A DNA stretch of 64,000 nucleotides from Adelphocoris suturalis (taxonomy: Eukaryota; Arthropoda; Insecta; Hemiptera; Miridae), in NCBI GenBank assembly GCA_030762985.1, contig CM061046.1:80739778-80803777 (forward strand), read 5' to 3'. Of the stretch, positions 33,085-63,726 are shown in pieces. Made by a program: the position numbers and the translations under genes. The notes under the pieces are model-generated. The model saw nothing but the letters and a program-made list of their open reading frames with translations, was not told the DNA's origin and did not search any database. Every line of letters begins with the position of its first letter. The stretch's first letter is position 1.

Positions 33085-33487
33085 TGCCTGTCACAGAATT
33101 AGGAATGATGACTCCGACTCACTATTATTATCAGTAGGTATTAGTTTGGGGACCGATCTACGTATGGTTATACATCATATTCATTAATTTGTTTTGGTCA
33201 TTACCTATTCCTAATTATTTGAGATTTATGTTAGATTAAACTCCGCATGTACTGGAAGAGATTAAAAAATACTTTTCAGGGTGATTGCTTAACTTCCAAT
33301 CCATTCCTCAGTGCCAATGAGACCATAAACCAGAACAATATCTTTAGGATCTCAATTATGCTTATTACCACTAAACACCGCTTGCAACGCTAACTTTTTG
33401 ATGACAATCAAAACAGTCGAGTGAGACTATAAAATATTGGATCAATTAAAAGTATCCTGTGAGAAAACCGGTAAGGCCCAGTTCGCA
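33085..33487 (+). promoter_or_regulatory. Lectin gene 2 upstream region with TATA-like box
   Basis: Homologous to 17950-18376 and 60420-60865. CTATAAAATA at 33427-33436 lies about 55 bp before the ATG, matching the gene 1 position. The pre-ATG context AAGGCCCAGTTCGCA is conserved. Confidence 0.5.
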
Positions 33488-51619
<18,132 letters not shown>

Positions 51620-51881
51620 TTTATGAAAGCTGTGGCCTGCATCATATTTTAACACAGTTTTACTTTGGTACCTGTATTTTGTTGTAAAAAAAGATCACCC
51701 AGGATTTTTATATGGAATACACTAATGCAGAGATACACGTAACCGTCTACAACCCAATACTCCGCCAGTCCTTGTTTAACTGTCATAATGAGTCGGTGTA
51801 TGGGGGATTGAAGTCTAGGTTTCAATATGTAAGGTGCCATTAATTTCCCTCCTCTACACCAGTTAGTCGCTGATTTGCGTG

Positions 51882-51920
51882 TTTTTTTTTTTTTAGCGGG
51901 GGGGGGGGGGGGGGGGGGGA
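51882..51920. repeat. T-run followed by ~20-base G-run
   Basis: Twelve T, then AGC and about twenty G. Probably homopolymer slippage; assembly here may be unreliable. Confidence 0.8.
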
Positions 51921-53640
51921 GAAGTTGGGTTAACGAAGGACGATTAGAATGTGGGTTGCTGCGGCTTTTTGTCGGACTCAGGAATTCGTTCGTCCTACTC
52001 TCCTTTACACACCGCTGACTTATAAGTTGGTGCTCAGGGTTGACCTAGAGCAACGTCATCAAAAACCATACCCTTCCGGTCAAGTATATGTAGCCTCTTT
52101 TATCTTTTATGGAATTCCCATGAGGGTAGCACCACGATCTGTCACACATTTTAAAATTGGCTACAGAGCCTTTGGTACGATTCTTTGTCAATGGAGAGAG
52201 TTTGTGTCCCTCCAACTTTCCATTTTTAATTCAATCTGCCATGTTTTTACTCAGTCCGATCTCTAATTTCTAGCCTCACTTCTTCCTAATCCATTTGATC
52301 CAGAGATTACTTGATTTGATCCGATTATTTTACAGTATAATCGGCCTTTTCGACAGACGTAAAACCAGCATTCCTCCCGTCAAAATATTAATGACAGCTC
52401 GATTCGAATTCCCGCGCGTCTTATTCCATCCTTTCGTTCCCGCAAAATCCGACCAAGCACTTGTGAATCGAAACTAGACACCTCACGTAGCCACCAGGAC
52501 GCCACTCATCCTGTAGCTTACACCAGGTATTAATTATTTGAGTGGACTATGTAACACTTTTACAAGTCGTTGTTACTCCTCAAATCTACCTATTATGTGA
52601 TATTCGAAGCACTATTTTCATTTGTATGGAAGTAAATTAGATTTTCTTTACGGGAGACGTCCCTATAATGCACATCATGCATTGGAATTATTTATATGTT
52701 TGTGAACTATCAATATTGAATATACGGTTACCTATTATGATATCACCAGAACCTTTAACCAATCAATTGTCAACTAATATATCCTATATATTCACTGTAA
52801 GCCCAGACGTTTAGCTGTTGGGGTTACTACGCTTCTTCGAACAACTGTCGTGTAACGTATGGTGTGGGAGGATAGCTCAAGGGGTTTCCCAAAACTCAAA
52901 CTGAGTTGTCGTCCTTGGGAGAAAACAATCAGGGGCGCGTTTAAAACCTCGTAAAGAAGACATTAAACGCCCGCAAGAGGGTCCAGCACCCGGGCAACGG
53001 ACAGAGTTTTATCATTCCTTCGACCCACAAGCTCCTTTTTTCCCTTCACGCCAGAATGAATATTCGTTCACGGCAAGGTTCCTTATTTCCGTATTTTCTT
53101 CAACATACAAGTTTACCAACAACGAGGAAACCATCAGCACCTTCATGTGACCTGCTAGAGCGAAGATCGATACCCAAAAGTTCAGGAAGGGATACTCGTG
53201 TAGGGGAAGGAAGGGAAGGAGATTAATTCCAAACTATTCAACAAAAATTTGGGAAATATTGCACAAAAATTATAAGGAATATTTCTGAGAATTTGATACC
53301 CAGGCACTTGTAACACGAATTTTTCTGATAACACTATCCAATTCTTGAATAAAATGGGACCATAGCAATGGCTCCAAAATTTGTAAAAAAGTTCCCGTTT
53401 AAATTAGCGTAGGGATCCTTATTGAGGCATTTTGAACAGTAACGATCTCCCAACGACTAATTTTATTAACATCTCTGACGGGAGCGATCGTAAAATGATC
53501 AGCGAGTTCCGGAACACAACATAGGCTAGGTCTCAACCTACATAAAATCCTTCTACTCCATAAACGGCACTACCCTTCGCAACAGATTTGTTTGGTTTCC
53601 AAAATTTTATTATGGTTGCCACCACTGAGTTTGGGGCTTT
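51920..53640. other. No gene recognised
   Basis: Includes a 105-codon frame at 51949-52266 on the + strand without a recognisable domain. The rest is noncoding. Confidence 0.45.
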
Positions 53641-54237
53641 TCTTCGCGAGTGTTGGGTTTGAAGATTTTAACCAGCTGAGTGAGCTAAATTCTCTCCTGC
53701 TCACCCTAGGAAGTTGAAATTGATTAGGGTGACTCTTTGGAACAATTAGTGACGATTGAAATGACGGGTTCTCTCATGATCAGGTGGGTGAGCTGAATTC
53801 TCTCTCGTTCACCCCGGGAAGTTGAAATTTTCTGGGAGACTTTCTGGGTCAAGTCTGTTTGTTTGTTTGAGCACCACTGCACCGATTTTCATGAAGGTAG
53901 CGCAAATTAAAGAGCAAGTTCGGGAATATAACTTAGGCCATATCACAATTCTATATCAAAATATGCTGATTGGGCTCCTACAGCTAATTTCCATGCTTTC
54001 CATCCTATGAAGCTGTATTTTGTTGGCATGTAGCCTCCGTAAAAATTCTACTCTACGATGCCAGGAGCTGGGAACGACCGATTGGTTCCTGAAGCTACTC
54101 TCCATGCTATTTGTTTTTCTACTTTTTGTGCTGTAATTTGGCATGAAAACACAGTCTGGATATATGGTTATTTCATCAGTCGAAGCACCGACTAACGCTC
54201 ACATGTGGATCCGTGGAACGCACGGGTAACTGGCTAG
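53640..54237 (+). mobile_element. Candidate Helitron-like element end
   Basis: TGGGTCAAGTCTGTTTGTTT and GCACCACTGCACCGATTTTC blocks are of the type found near Helitron starts, and the stretch ends TGGCTAG followed by T at 54237, the CTAG|T rule. Upstream, GTGAGCTAAATTCTCTCCTG...GGAAGTTGAAATT occurs twice (53675-53715 and 53787-53830) and again at 63650-63695. The left end and an empty site are not established. Confidence 0.4.
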
Positions 54238-54239
54238 TT

Positions 54240-55800
54240 TTACATGAAACCGAGAATATTGGTACACCAATGTAGAGGTATAGTTACCTTCTTGACTGTG
54301 ATAAATTTCCTGGGAACCAGTGGCAAAGCCTTGCAGATTCCCCTACCCTGTTACCGACTTTTTAACAATTATTCAACTTTAACTTCTCTCTATGTATTTA
54401 TCGACCTTTATGTGGTCATTACGCTAGCTAAACTGAATATCTCATGATTCAAATTTCACAATCTATTTCGCAATATTTTTCACACGTCAGTAGGCACAAT
54501 CTCTTCACGGTAAATGTTTACATGTGTACAATAATAATACATTTTCGATAAACAAGGATGGCATTTTATAATGTACGAGCGAAAAAGTTTGATGAGTGAA
54601 TTCAATACGGAAAAATAAAGAGTTTTTATCATTTAATAATTTGAACATTTCAATTATTTATTGATCAAATGAAGCGTTTTTTAACTAAACAAAAAAGGAG
54701 AAGGGGGAGGATGGTGAAAAGAAAACGGATATGGTAGTATCTAGTTCGATAATTATAATTACGAATCGAGACTCACATGAGTTTATTACAATTTCGGTAA
54801 ATTTACTCAGGCTTTATTCTGAAATATGTACATGTGCGAAATTAAAACATACTTCCTCAATAACTCTTAATTTGGTCTCCATGCTACAGAAATGGATTAA
54901 TGCCATAAACTTTTTTGCGATTTTTCATAAATGAAACTGGAGCCACGACTTTAATTTCTTGTAGCTTACTTAATACTATTACATTCAAGCTCCCTCTGGA
55001 TAGAATAAACCGAAATTATGTTTCCCTCTTTTCAATCAGAACAATTTGCTACCTGGATTTTCAAACAAACTTCCATAACGGAGGAGGGCGTTTAAAGAAT
55101 CAGTTTTAATTAAGTAAGAACTTGTTCGTTCGAAAGTGTTTCTATCCCCTCGTCCGACCTTCTCAAGACCGTGTTTTTGCCTCTTCAAAGCTTTGGACTA
55201 AACTGCTCCTACCGGCTTCTTCTTAAGCCCCTCTGAACAGTTCCCCCACATTTATTACGAAGTTTATCTCATACAAAGTATTTAAATTAGGGGAAGTTCA
55301 CGACTTAAGCCATGTAACTTTATAAAATCCCGATAGGCTTCTCAACTGACTTGGTTTGTGGAGTTTTCCGAAGCGGACGTAGTTGTTTCTAATGTAAAAT
55401 TTTGTAAGTGCATACCACTAATTCCACTACCCCTTTGTAAGCATACATTCATAATATTATGTAACCGTACGGATTAGGTTGGGATAAACGGTTTCTCGTA
55501 CAATTACGAAATTAGGAAACGCCGAGTGGGGTGGGTACTTGGGTAGGTAACCGTACAAGTAATGGTCTCCCATTTATTGTTTTTACACTACTGTATGGCA
55601 AACTCTTCAACACCCAAGGGCAAGGAGTAGCTCAGCGAACCAACAAACCACCGCGGCGTGCCACACGCTGCATTCCAACACGTTCCATATAACTAAGGAG
55701 TGTCTCACCGCAGGGCAATGTGCCGACCGACGGACCGCCCTAGCGGCCTCCCTCAATAGCAATCCCTACTGAGTTGCGAAATACTATGATTGTTCAACCT
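54240..55800. other. No gene recognised
   Basis: AT-rich; open frames under 70 codons without motifs. Confidence 0.5.
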
Positions 55801-55811
55801 ACAACAGGGTC

Positions 55812-55845
55812 CTCCATAGTGTAGTGGTTAGCGTGATTCGATACT
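55812..55845 (+). repeat. Truncated tRNA-like head with A box
   Basis: TCCTCCATAGTGTAGTGGTT followed by AGCGTGATTCG matches the acceptor stem and A box of tRNA (Asp/Glu/Val type). No anticodon arm or B box follows; the sequence runs into the 128-bp repeats. It is probably a 5' piece of a tRNA-derived SINE or a tRNA pseudogene. Confidence 0.5.
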
Positions 55846-55899
55846 AGCGCGTTCTGAAATGTGTTTTAGCTACGTAACGTCCAAAGTATCTGTATTTTT

Positions 55900-56165
55900 A
55901 AACATCATTCTGACCTGTAGGTCCAACTAATCTGTATTTTTACTAAGTGATTGACTACTTGACGTAATGTATTTTTGAGATGCGAGCATCCAGACCATCA
56001 AACTATATCATCATTCTGATCTATTTTACCAACAAACTAATCTATATTTTACTAAGGGACTGACTACTTGATGTCATTTATTTTTGAGATGCGAGCTTGC
56101 GAGTATCCAAATGCACCAAACTATTCACAGCATTCTGATCTATTTTACCAGCTAATCTATATTTT
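55900..56165. repeat. ~128-bp tandem repeat, about two copies
   Basis: Units with CTAATCTRTATTTTTACTAA, TTGACTACTTGA, TATTTTTGAGATGCGAGC and ATCCAGACCATCAAACTAT. The same unit lies inside the small TIR element at 16700-17045. Confidence 0.75.
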
Positions 56166-56169
56166 ACTT

Positions 56170-58320
56170 TAAGAATTTTGAAGAGAGACGAGTTATTGTA
56201 GACGATTTGACAGCGGGGAACTAGAGAGACGCGTGATTAGATGAGCAAGAATAAGATAACAGAGCGGTAAGAAGAGAAGTGGGGAACTTCACGGAATCCA
56301 CGGCCGCGGAAAGAAGAGCGCCACTGGTTGGCACACGCCTGAGACACTCCTCATGAAACTAACGCCAACTGTGTATAGGAATGGAAAGAACATAGACTCG
56401 GTACTTGGATCACCCGGCGCACAGTGGTTCCAAACCTTCGAAAACCGGACAAAACTTGGTTTTTTGAAGGTTTTAATTAGAGAGAAAACTTTACATATTT
56501 ATATCGACTCGTACACTACTGAAGTATGAATACCCAGAGTTGCAGGTCAATTGAACTGTGCGGCGGTCGGGCCTGATGTCAGTCTGGTTTGATATCCCCT
56601 CAGGCATTTTTGTGTTTCACCACCACTTCTCACACATAATTTCTCATTCACATTTTACTTCTCTCGCTAGGGCGGAAGAAATTGTATTTCCTGCCGAAGA
56701 AGAGGAACACCCCAATCGAATGTGTTCGCAACTTCCCTCAAGACCTCGGGAATCCTGAATACAAAATGTTAAAGAGAAAGTGGTTGCATAAAGAGAAATA
56801 GCAGAAGTAATCTGGTAAAAAAAAAAATCCTGGTGAAATCTGATATATATCAATTATCTATCTACCATATCTATGCTATAGTGATTCATTGCTTCCTAAT
56901 GTACCAAGGTATTGATTTACGCTTTCTTACTATCGAGAGGCATATGATAATTGAATGGATGTTTAGAAGAAGGGCGTATGTTAAAAATTACGAACGAGAA
57001 GGAAGCGGTTTTGGTATTATGAACTACCGGTAGATTGCAGTAAAATGCAGTCGAAGAGAAGAGGCTTGTGCTGGAAATGGTTTCTTTTCGTAATCTTCTG
57101 GCTCCCCACAAGAGGGACTTAATGTGAGGAGTGTGGGTTTATCCGTAGGCTGTCTCGGTGTCTGGTAGTGACACAAGTTTTGTAATTATTGCGGTCAGGC
57201 TGAGTGGTAGCAAAATGCGGCCTTTACAAACACTCGTTACTACCACATAATTATTTGATTGGTAGGTACATAAAGATTGTTTCAACACTGATAACAACAA
57301 TATAAACCAGTTCAACAATTTTAAATTCCAATAATAAACAATATATATGCAGTAAAATCCTCAAAATCAAAACTTGTGCTGTTACGAAACACTTCAATGA
57401 AAAGTTTCACAATCAAACCCGACCCCAGTTGATTCCCGAAAAGTTACAGCTCCCGATGAGCCCATAAAACGTGTCGGAGTTGACTGAGTCCCGCAGAATG
57501 ATGATATTGACGGAGCAGACCGGAAACCAATTCAGTCAAGAGAGGGCGGAATTCAATAACTTTTATGCAGCCTTTGGGAATAACTAGAAGGCTTACGATC
57601 GCGCCAAGTGTTTGCTTGAATGTTGTTTCGCGCCGTCGAACACAATACACCTTACCTAATGGAAAATACACAACAGCAGTTATTCTGTTCGGAGGTTGTG
57701 ACGCATGCTATTGACTGTTGTACCGAAAACATTGGATTAGGGATAGGAAACAACCACCGAAATATGTTCTGTAAACTAATACCGATTCTAGGTTTGTCAA
57801 TTGAATTTGGTGATTGATGACATAAGATTTCATAAGAGTTCGGGAAATCGCGTATTTTCTTAAATCAAAATTTTCAATATTTTCATAGCTTTCTGAACAA
57901 TTTAGGTTCCTAATCACTTTCTTATCCAGAGGTACAAGTGACTTTATTTACTTATTCTGATGCTGAATGCGTAAGATCTCATTCAAGAACAGAACTACGT
58001 GCATGGGTTTACCACTTATATTTCAATGTTGCTTTCGAGTCGATGTAATTGTATTCCTAGCTGAAGCATTGTTTTCGGAAGATCCATCTTAGATCTATCC
58101 AGATCCATCTTATCCGGAAGATCTATCTAATCCCGCTTGTTGTGATCAAAGTCCCGTTTGTAGTGATCGCAACTGACGGATGGCGAGGTATAAAGTGCAG
58201 GTTTTATCCTTCGTCTTGAAAATCTCCTGTATATCGTTTACCTCTCGTCCGAACGACGTTTGTACCGCTGCCGCTCTATTCGATCAGGAAAATCCAGACG
58301 ACTCTGATGCTACACAGTTG
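56170..58320. other. No gene recognised
   Basis: Scattered frames of 60-75 codons without motifs. A small GATC-rich repeat (GAAGATCCATCTTAGATCTA) occurs near 58079-58130. Confidence 0.45.
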
Positions 58321-59130
58321 TTGGTAAAACTTCGAATCGACTGAAACCACTATATTAGCTTTAAAAGTTATCCTTAACAACGATATTAGCCTTAAAAGTT
58401 ATCCTTGACAACGCTCTTAGCCTTAAAATTTATCGATGACGACATGCATCGCCAAATCAACCAAAACTCAAATTGAGTATAGTTTTTTTTTTTTTAAGTT
58501 TCCGTCAAATAGAATCGTGAATAAGAAGCAAAGCCGAATACATTATTCAAGACACAGTTTTTCAAACATCGTGAGGAACGTATAGCAAAATATAAAATTT
58601 ACGTACGTCAGGCAAAAACAGAACTGACTAGAAACACAGAACATTATCTCTCCGCTTCATTTTCCGAGAAAGTTTGCCAGCATATATTCACCTCAAAAAG
58701 TGGGACAATAGTGACAAATTTCAAAACACTTTAACATTATACAATACGATAATTCACGAAAATTCGCTCACACGATCATGCTGCATGACTGAAACTTTTC
58801 TTTTTCTTTATTTTTCCCCTTCAGATTCCACGACCCTCCCGGAATGAGAGGAGGTAACACCTCTTTTTTCTCTATTTTGAGTATTTAGGCAGTCCACGGC
58901 ATTCTTGGAAGGCCTTTCGCTCCACCTTTTTCTATCAATCTCAGGCCTGTGGAAAAAGAACATCATTTGTTAACTTTGTGCGAATTACTTTTGCCCTACA
59001 TTACGTATTTCTGCCCTACGTGTACCTATCTCTTTCCATATTTTGCTTATTTCTGCACAGCTCCGGCTTCCCGAAGGTAATGGGAAGGAAATGAGTATCT
59101 TTCGCCCTTTTAATAAATGAATTTGACCTC
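58320..59130. repeat. Partner of the 11508-12390 repeat, with inverted half
   Basis: 58320-58690 is the inverted counterpart of 11870-12190. 58890-59130 matches 11508-11810 directly. A poly-T run lies at 58484-58496. No coding capacity recognised. Confidence 0.6.
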
Positions 59131-59349
59131 CGTGAAACAAATAAATAAAAGAAAAAAACAAAACGCCTCAGGCCGCTCGTACTTTCTCTCTTATGAGAGA
59201 AGAGCTATGAGCATTGAAAATGCCTCAGTAATTTCAACGTTTTTTATTGTTTTAAATAAAATAACAATTAGAAAACATAAAATATCGACACACAATTACT
59301 GAATTTCCTGAAAGCCAGTCTCGACGATGCCCAATTCTTCCACGAATAT

Positions 59350-59720
59350 GAACTCACAGGTAAGTAGGTAATTTTCTGTTATGGTGTGCGTCTGCAATTA
59401 CTATAACCATGATTAACTTCTCAAGCAAGTGACAACAAAACAAGCGGCATTGTTTACTATATCCATTTATAACATAAATAAATATAAAACTTCGATATGA
59501 ATAGAAGAACAAGTACGAAAGAAATGCGAGATAAATCGAGAGCTTTCGAACGAGTGGAGAACGATTTTTGTCCGGTGAAAAGTAAAGAAGTTTCATTTCC
59601 CCAGCAACGGCTTGGTTGTGCGTGAAAATCAAAAGAAAACAATACCTAACTCGTTTATAAGTTGCGTGACTTTTTTTCTTTGTGTAAAAAAATTTCCGGT
59701 TGACCCGTCGACTAAGACAT
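59350..59720. repeat. CGTTGCTGG-type repeat, inverted copy
   Basis: Reverse complement of much of 34290-34590 (GATAAATCGAGAGCTTTCGA, AACGATTTTTGTCCG, CCAGCAACGGCTTGGTT). Two overlapping open frames on the minus strand are by-products. Confidence 0.6.
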
Positions 59721-60077
59721 TCAAACAGCGGTTTTGAATTTTTATCTTTTTTTCAGTTTTTATCGATTTTTTAGCAAATTTTAATGAATTTTAAGTATTG
59801 TTTTCAGCATAATTTTGAATATAAATTTTTGTATGTTCTTTTTTATAGTTATTAAACTTTATTTAGGCAATATTCTACCAAAAAACATAAATTTAATGAT
59901 TTTAAGCCGTTTTTAGCCACTTTTCTTAGTGATTTTTTCAGCAAATTTTTTGAAATTTGACCAATTTATTGTTCTCAAAAATTGCTGGCTAACTTGGGAA
60001 ACTTGATTTTTTGGCGCAAGAACGGAATTTTTATCTCAATCCTAAGGAGAGTTATCTTCTTGAGTGACACACACACA

Positions 60078-60078
60078 C

Positions 60079-60117
<39 letters not shown>

Positions 60118-60137
60118 TATATATATACATATATATA

Positions 60138-60187
<50 letters not shown>
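60078..60187. repeat. (TA)n microsatellite
   Basis: About 110 bp of TA dinucleotides, preceded by an (AC)n stretch and interrupted a few times by GTA, ACA and TTTA. Periodic Tyr/Ile frames on both strands are artefacts. Confidence 0.95.
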
Positions 60188-60188
<1 letters not shown>

Positions 60189-60344
60189 GTATGAAAAAGC
60201 GTTAAACTCATGGATTCGTTTTAGAATTCCTCAAAACGGATTTCAATGTAGAAATTTTTCAAAAATTTTTATTTAAAATTTTCTTAGCCATTGCAATAGC
60301 TCATTTTCTCCGAAAATTTGCTAATGGGTGGTCAGTTAATCCGA

Positions 60345-60865
60345 ACGTCGGTTAAAGCCCAGGCCGGTTATGAGAGAGTCAACTTTATGTTAACATTCCT
60401 GTTTCTCATCAGATGTCTGGCACGGAAATTAGGAATGATCACGCCAACTCACTATTATTATCGGTATCCAGGTATTAGTTCGGGGTACGATCTACGTATA
60501 GTTATATAATAGTTATTAATTTATTTGTTTTGAAATTTATTTCTAAACGATTCATGTTAGATTAAACTCCCCATGTGCCCAAAGAGCTCTCAACAAAATT
60601 ATTCAGGGTGATTGCTTAACTTCCAATCCATTCCTCAGTGGTAATGGGGTCGTAAAACCACAACAATATCTATCATTATGAAATCAAAAATGGTTTTTTT
60701 ACCACTGAACCGCTACCGCTTTTTTACTGCTTGCATTGCCAACTATTTAATGGCAGTTAAAAACAATCGGAAGACTTTAGCAGACCATAACTAGGCATCA
60801 ATTATTATTTTATTGATAGGTAAAAGTGCTTGACCTGTGAGGAAATCGGCGAGGCCCAGTTAGCA
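60345..60865 (+). promoter_or_regulatory. Lectin gene 3 upstream region
   Basis: Homologous to the upstream regions of genes 1 and 2 down to GAGGCCCAGTTAGCA before the ATG. The TATA-like CTATAAA of genes 1 and 2 is replaced here by ACTAGGCATCAATTATTATT, a changed and lengthened sequence, so the core promoter may be altered. Confidence 0.45.
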
Positions 60866-60949
60866 ATGGCGACTCACCTAATCATGTGGATGTTACTTGC
60901 AGCGCTGAGTTTAGAAATTCAGTTCGTGAGAACAGTTGACCCTTCACGT
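60866..60949 (+). CDS. Lectin gene 3 exon 1: signal peptide (gene incomplete in window)
   Basis: Twenty-eight codons, MATHLIMWMLLAALSLEI to DPSR, same length and phase as genes 1 and 2, donor CGT|GTAAGT. It is the most divergent of the three signal peptides. No coiled-coil exon follows within the remaining 3 kb, so the rest lies beyond the window or is lost. Confidence 0.65.
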
Positions 60950-61009
60950 GTAAGTTTAACATAGAAAGCATTTCTGAGTTGAAACACAATTTTTGGTTTA
61001 GACTTTATT

Positions 61010-61560
61010 TTTAACAATGATCTTTTGCAATCGTTCAAGAAGAAACAAATTAATACTATCTCTCGGTCGAAATTGACTGGTTTACTTTTATTGATAGGTA
61101 CTTAGTTTCCGATAATAAGATTAAAGAAAAAGTTCTAGCCCATGACGAAAGGACGACGTTCCACAATTTTCTGCACTAATTGTACGAGGTATTTAGGAAT
61201 TCGAGCACACTGTGACCACTGATTCATATCGTTGGCAATTAAATAATTGCGAAAAAAGTTTTTCTGGATAATACTTTGAACATAAATGAGAGTTTCAGGA
61301 TTTTAAACATTTTTCGTTTTTGTGTGTCGTTGTAAAGAATTTAAGTTCATATTGAAGTTTGAGAACGGATATATTATCATTTCAAAATATACACACTTTT
61401 TTAACTCTCTTTAAAGGCAAAGGGGGAACACCATAAAGCAAAAACCAAACACAAAGTAAGAAAATGGAAACGCCACTCTTAGTGAGTAACGGAGTTGAGA
61501 AGGATGTAGGACGGAGAGATGGATGGATGGGCACCTATGAAATGACCACAAGTTAAGGAA
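61010..61560 (+). other. Lectin gene 3 intron 1, homologous to gene 2 intron 1
   Basis: ATGATCTTTTGCAATCG, GTCGAAATTGACTGGTTTAC and GAGATGGATGGATG blocks align in order with 35530-36040 of gene 2. This indicates that 33620-35530 of gene 2 was filled by later insertions. No exon seen. Confidence 0.6.
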
Positions 61561-61777
61561 AGAACCTTGGAAAACGAGAGTGGTAGAACTTCGAAGCAAT
61601 CCTGTCGAGATACCTATTTTGAGTAACTGTGTGGCACAGGTGGAAAATTTCACCGGACAAACAGTCAGATAATCTATAATGAGAGAAGCTAGCGAGCCAA
61701 ACTGATTGTAATCGCAAAAGCCAATTGAGATTGTTGATTGTCGTTGTGACCTAATTAGTCTAACTGCTTATGCGCTC

Positions 61778-62032
61778 ATGACAAAAAAATTGAGTAAACT
61801 AAATCAAAGAATGTGCAGTTCATTAATCAGTAGGTATGTAAATTATACACGTCTGTATAAATTAACGTTCAGCAAACCCTTCTTTGGTCCACGAATATCC
61901 CGAGCGGGTGATTCCAAACACGAGACATGTCCAACAAAAAAGATAGGTAGAAACCTTCCTGGTGTTTTACTTGACGCATCCAACCGACCAGAAATGCCCA
62001 CTTATTTGTCAAAACTCTTTAAAAAGTGTTAG
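61778..62032 (+). other. Unrecognised 84-codon open frame
   Basis: Basic, cysteine-containing translation with no family resemblance that I can name. It lies in presumed intron 1 of gene 3. Stretch 62040-63000 shows nothing else of note. Confidence 0.15.
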
Positions 62033-63021
62033 GTACCTGGTCTTGTTGGAAGTAACTTTTCAACAACTGAATATGGACCAGAACTGGTCGTGCTGAACAT
62101 ACGATTTCGTTAACTTCTGGTGTGGTATGGTACATTCAGCGTAAAATGCACTGGGGACGAACATTCTGACATTGCTTAACCATATATACTCGTAAAAACG
62201 AAACTTTTCTACAGTGAAGAAACGTTCATCTTTGCCTTAGTGAACTTATCCAGGTGTTCTGTAAGCCACTAACTCATGCATGAATGCAAGTTAAAATGGG
62301 TTACCGCTAAAGAAGAAAACAGGTTTGGAAGAGTAAGTGGAAGCTTTTTGCTGGGTTTCAGCTTTGGGTTTCAGTTGATTAAGATTTGAAAGGGTTTTAG
62401 GTAAGAAGATTATGGAGGTAGTTTGTAATGATGAGTTAGGATTCGAAATAATTCTAATTTAAATAAATGGAAAACCCTGAAATAAAGATTTTTCGACTTT
62501 GTGTTCGGTAGTTCAAAAAATCGATTATAAAAGTATTGTGGTTATGAAGGATGCTAATATAATAATAGCTTGTCTTTCGGAACAAATCTTTTTCGAGGAT
62601 ACATGTGATGATCCGTGGATTAGCGAAAGAAAATGAAAAGTTAAGGTATAGCTGGAGAGGGGAGAAAAGTTCGTGAAATGGTGGAAACTGGGGTGGTGAT
62701 TCTCACTGGCAGGTTTCCCGGGGGTGAGAATGGAGAGTTCACGTTTATAGGATTCTGTGGAAACTCCGTGAATGACATGGGGTGCGCGAGTGGTTTGCAT
62801 GCGCATTGAGTGGTTTGCTGAATATGATTCATGATTTCAAAGTGGTACCATCCCACTTTTCGGACCATCTTCCCATTTGAATCACTGTTGGGATGGAAGA
62901 ACTTCGCGGTCCGATGCCATACCGGATTTCGCGGTGGACCATCTACTTCCGCGACTAAGATGAACTAAAGAGGATGAAAAAGAACGTAAATCTAAATTGG
63001 ATGTTAGAAAAAAAAGCTTGA

Positions 63022-63213
63022 ATGCTCTACCGAATGATCCTGACTCCGCTACGAGCGTACTGGTGGGGTGTACCTATTAAGCAATCAGCTCACGCAGATA
63101 TTAATCCTCAGCTCAATAAACCCATTAATGAATGTAATGAAAAGTGGTTCGATGACAAATGCCAAAAACTAATAGATAAGATATACAGACTTCCAAATGT
63201 GCGTCGAAATTAA
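63022..63213 (+). other. Weak LINE-like coding fragment
   Basis: Contains NEKWFDDKCQKLIDK, which resembles the KxWFxDEC segment located between endonuclease and RT in many non-LTR elements. Too short to be sure; stops on both sides. Confidence 0.3.
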
Positions 63214-63726
63214 TATTCAGAGGTTATTAAGGATATGTAAACAAATAGTTATTTTTATATATAATTCCGAACGGTCTTTGAAATTGTGAAGAACTTCGCG
63301 GTCCGATTTTAGTGTTGGACAGCTCATTCGAATCAGCACGGCCCCAAGTTTGTTGCAAAAGTGTCGCCGTTCGTCTCTATACCCACCTTGATCGTGTTCT
63401 AGGCGGTCCTTATCAACGAGAGTTGTTTATTAGGCTGTGGCGGTAACAACAGTTGCCATCGATTCACGGTAAGTAAGAAACGTAGTGTAGTTACTAACAT
63501 CTAGGAGAGTTATTTCTGAACGAAGAAATTGAAATTGAAGAACTTCCGAACGGTCTTTATATATATGTAATTCCGAATCAGCTCGGCCCCAAGTTTGTAG
63601 CAAAAGTGCCGGTAAGTAAGAAACGTAGTGATGGGGTCTTTTCTGATCAGCTGAGTGAGCTAAATCCTTTCCTGTTCACTGTAGGAAGTTGAAATTGAAC
63701 ACTGCCGAATTGAACACTGTAGGAAG

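Noticed and set aside
52871..53000. tRNA- or SINE-like sequence around GGAGGATAGCTCAAGGGG
   Set aside because: A-box resemblance only, no B box, no cloverleaf.
55812..55845. Functional tRNA gene
   Set aside because: A-box half only; no anticodon stem or B box within 100 bp.
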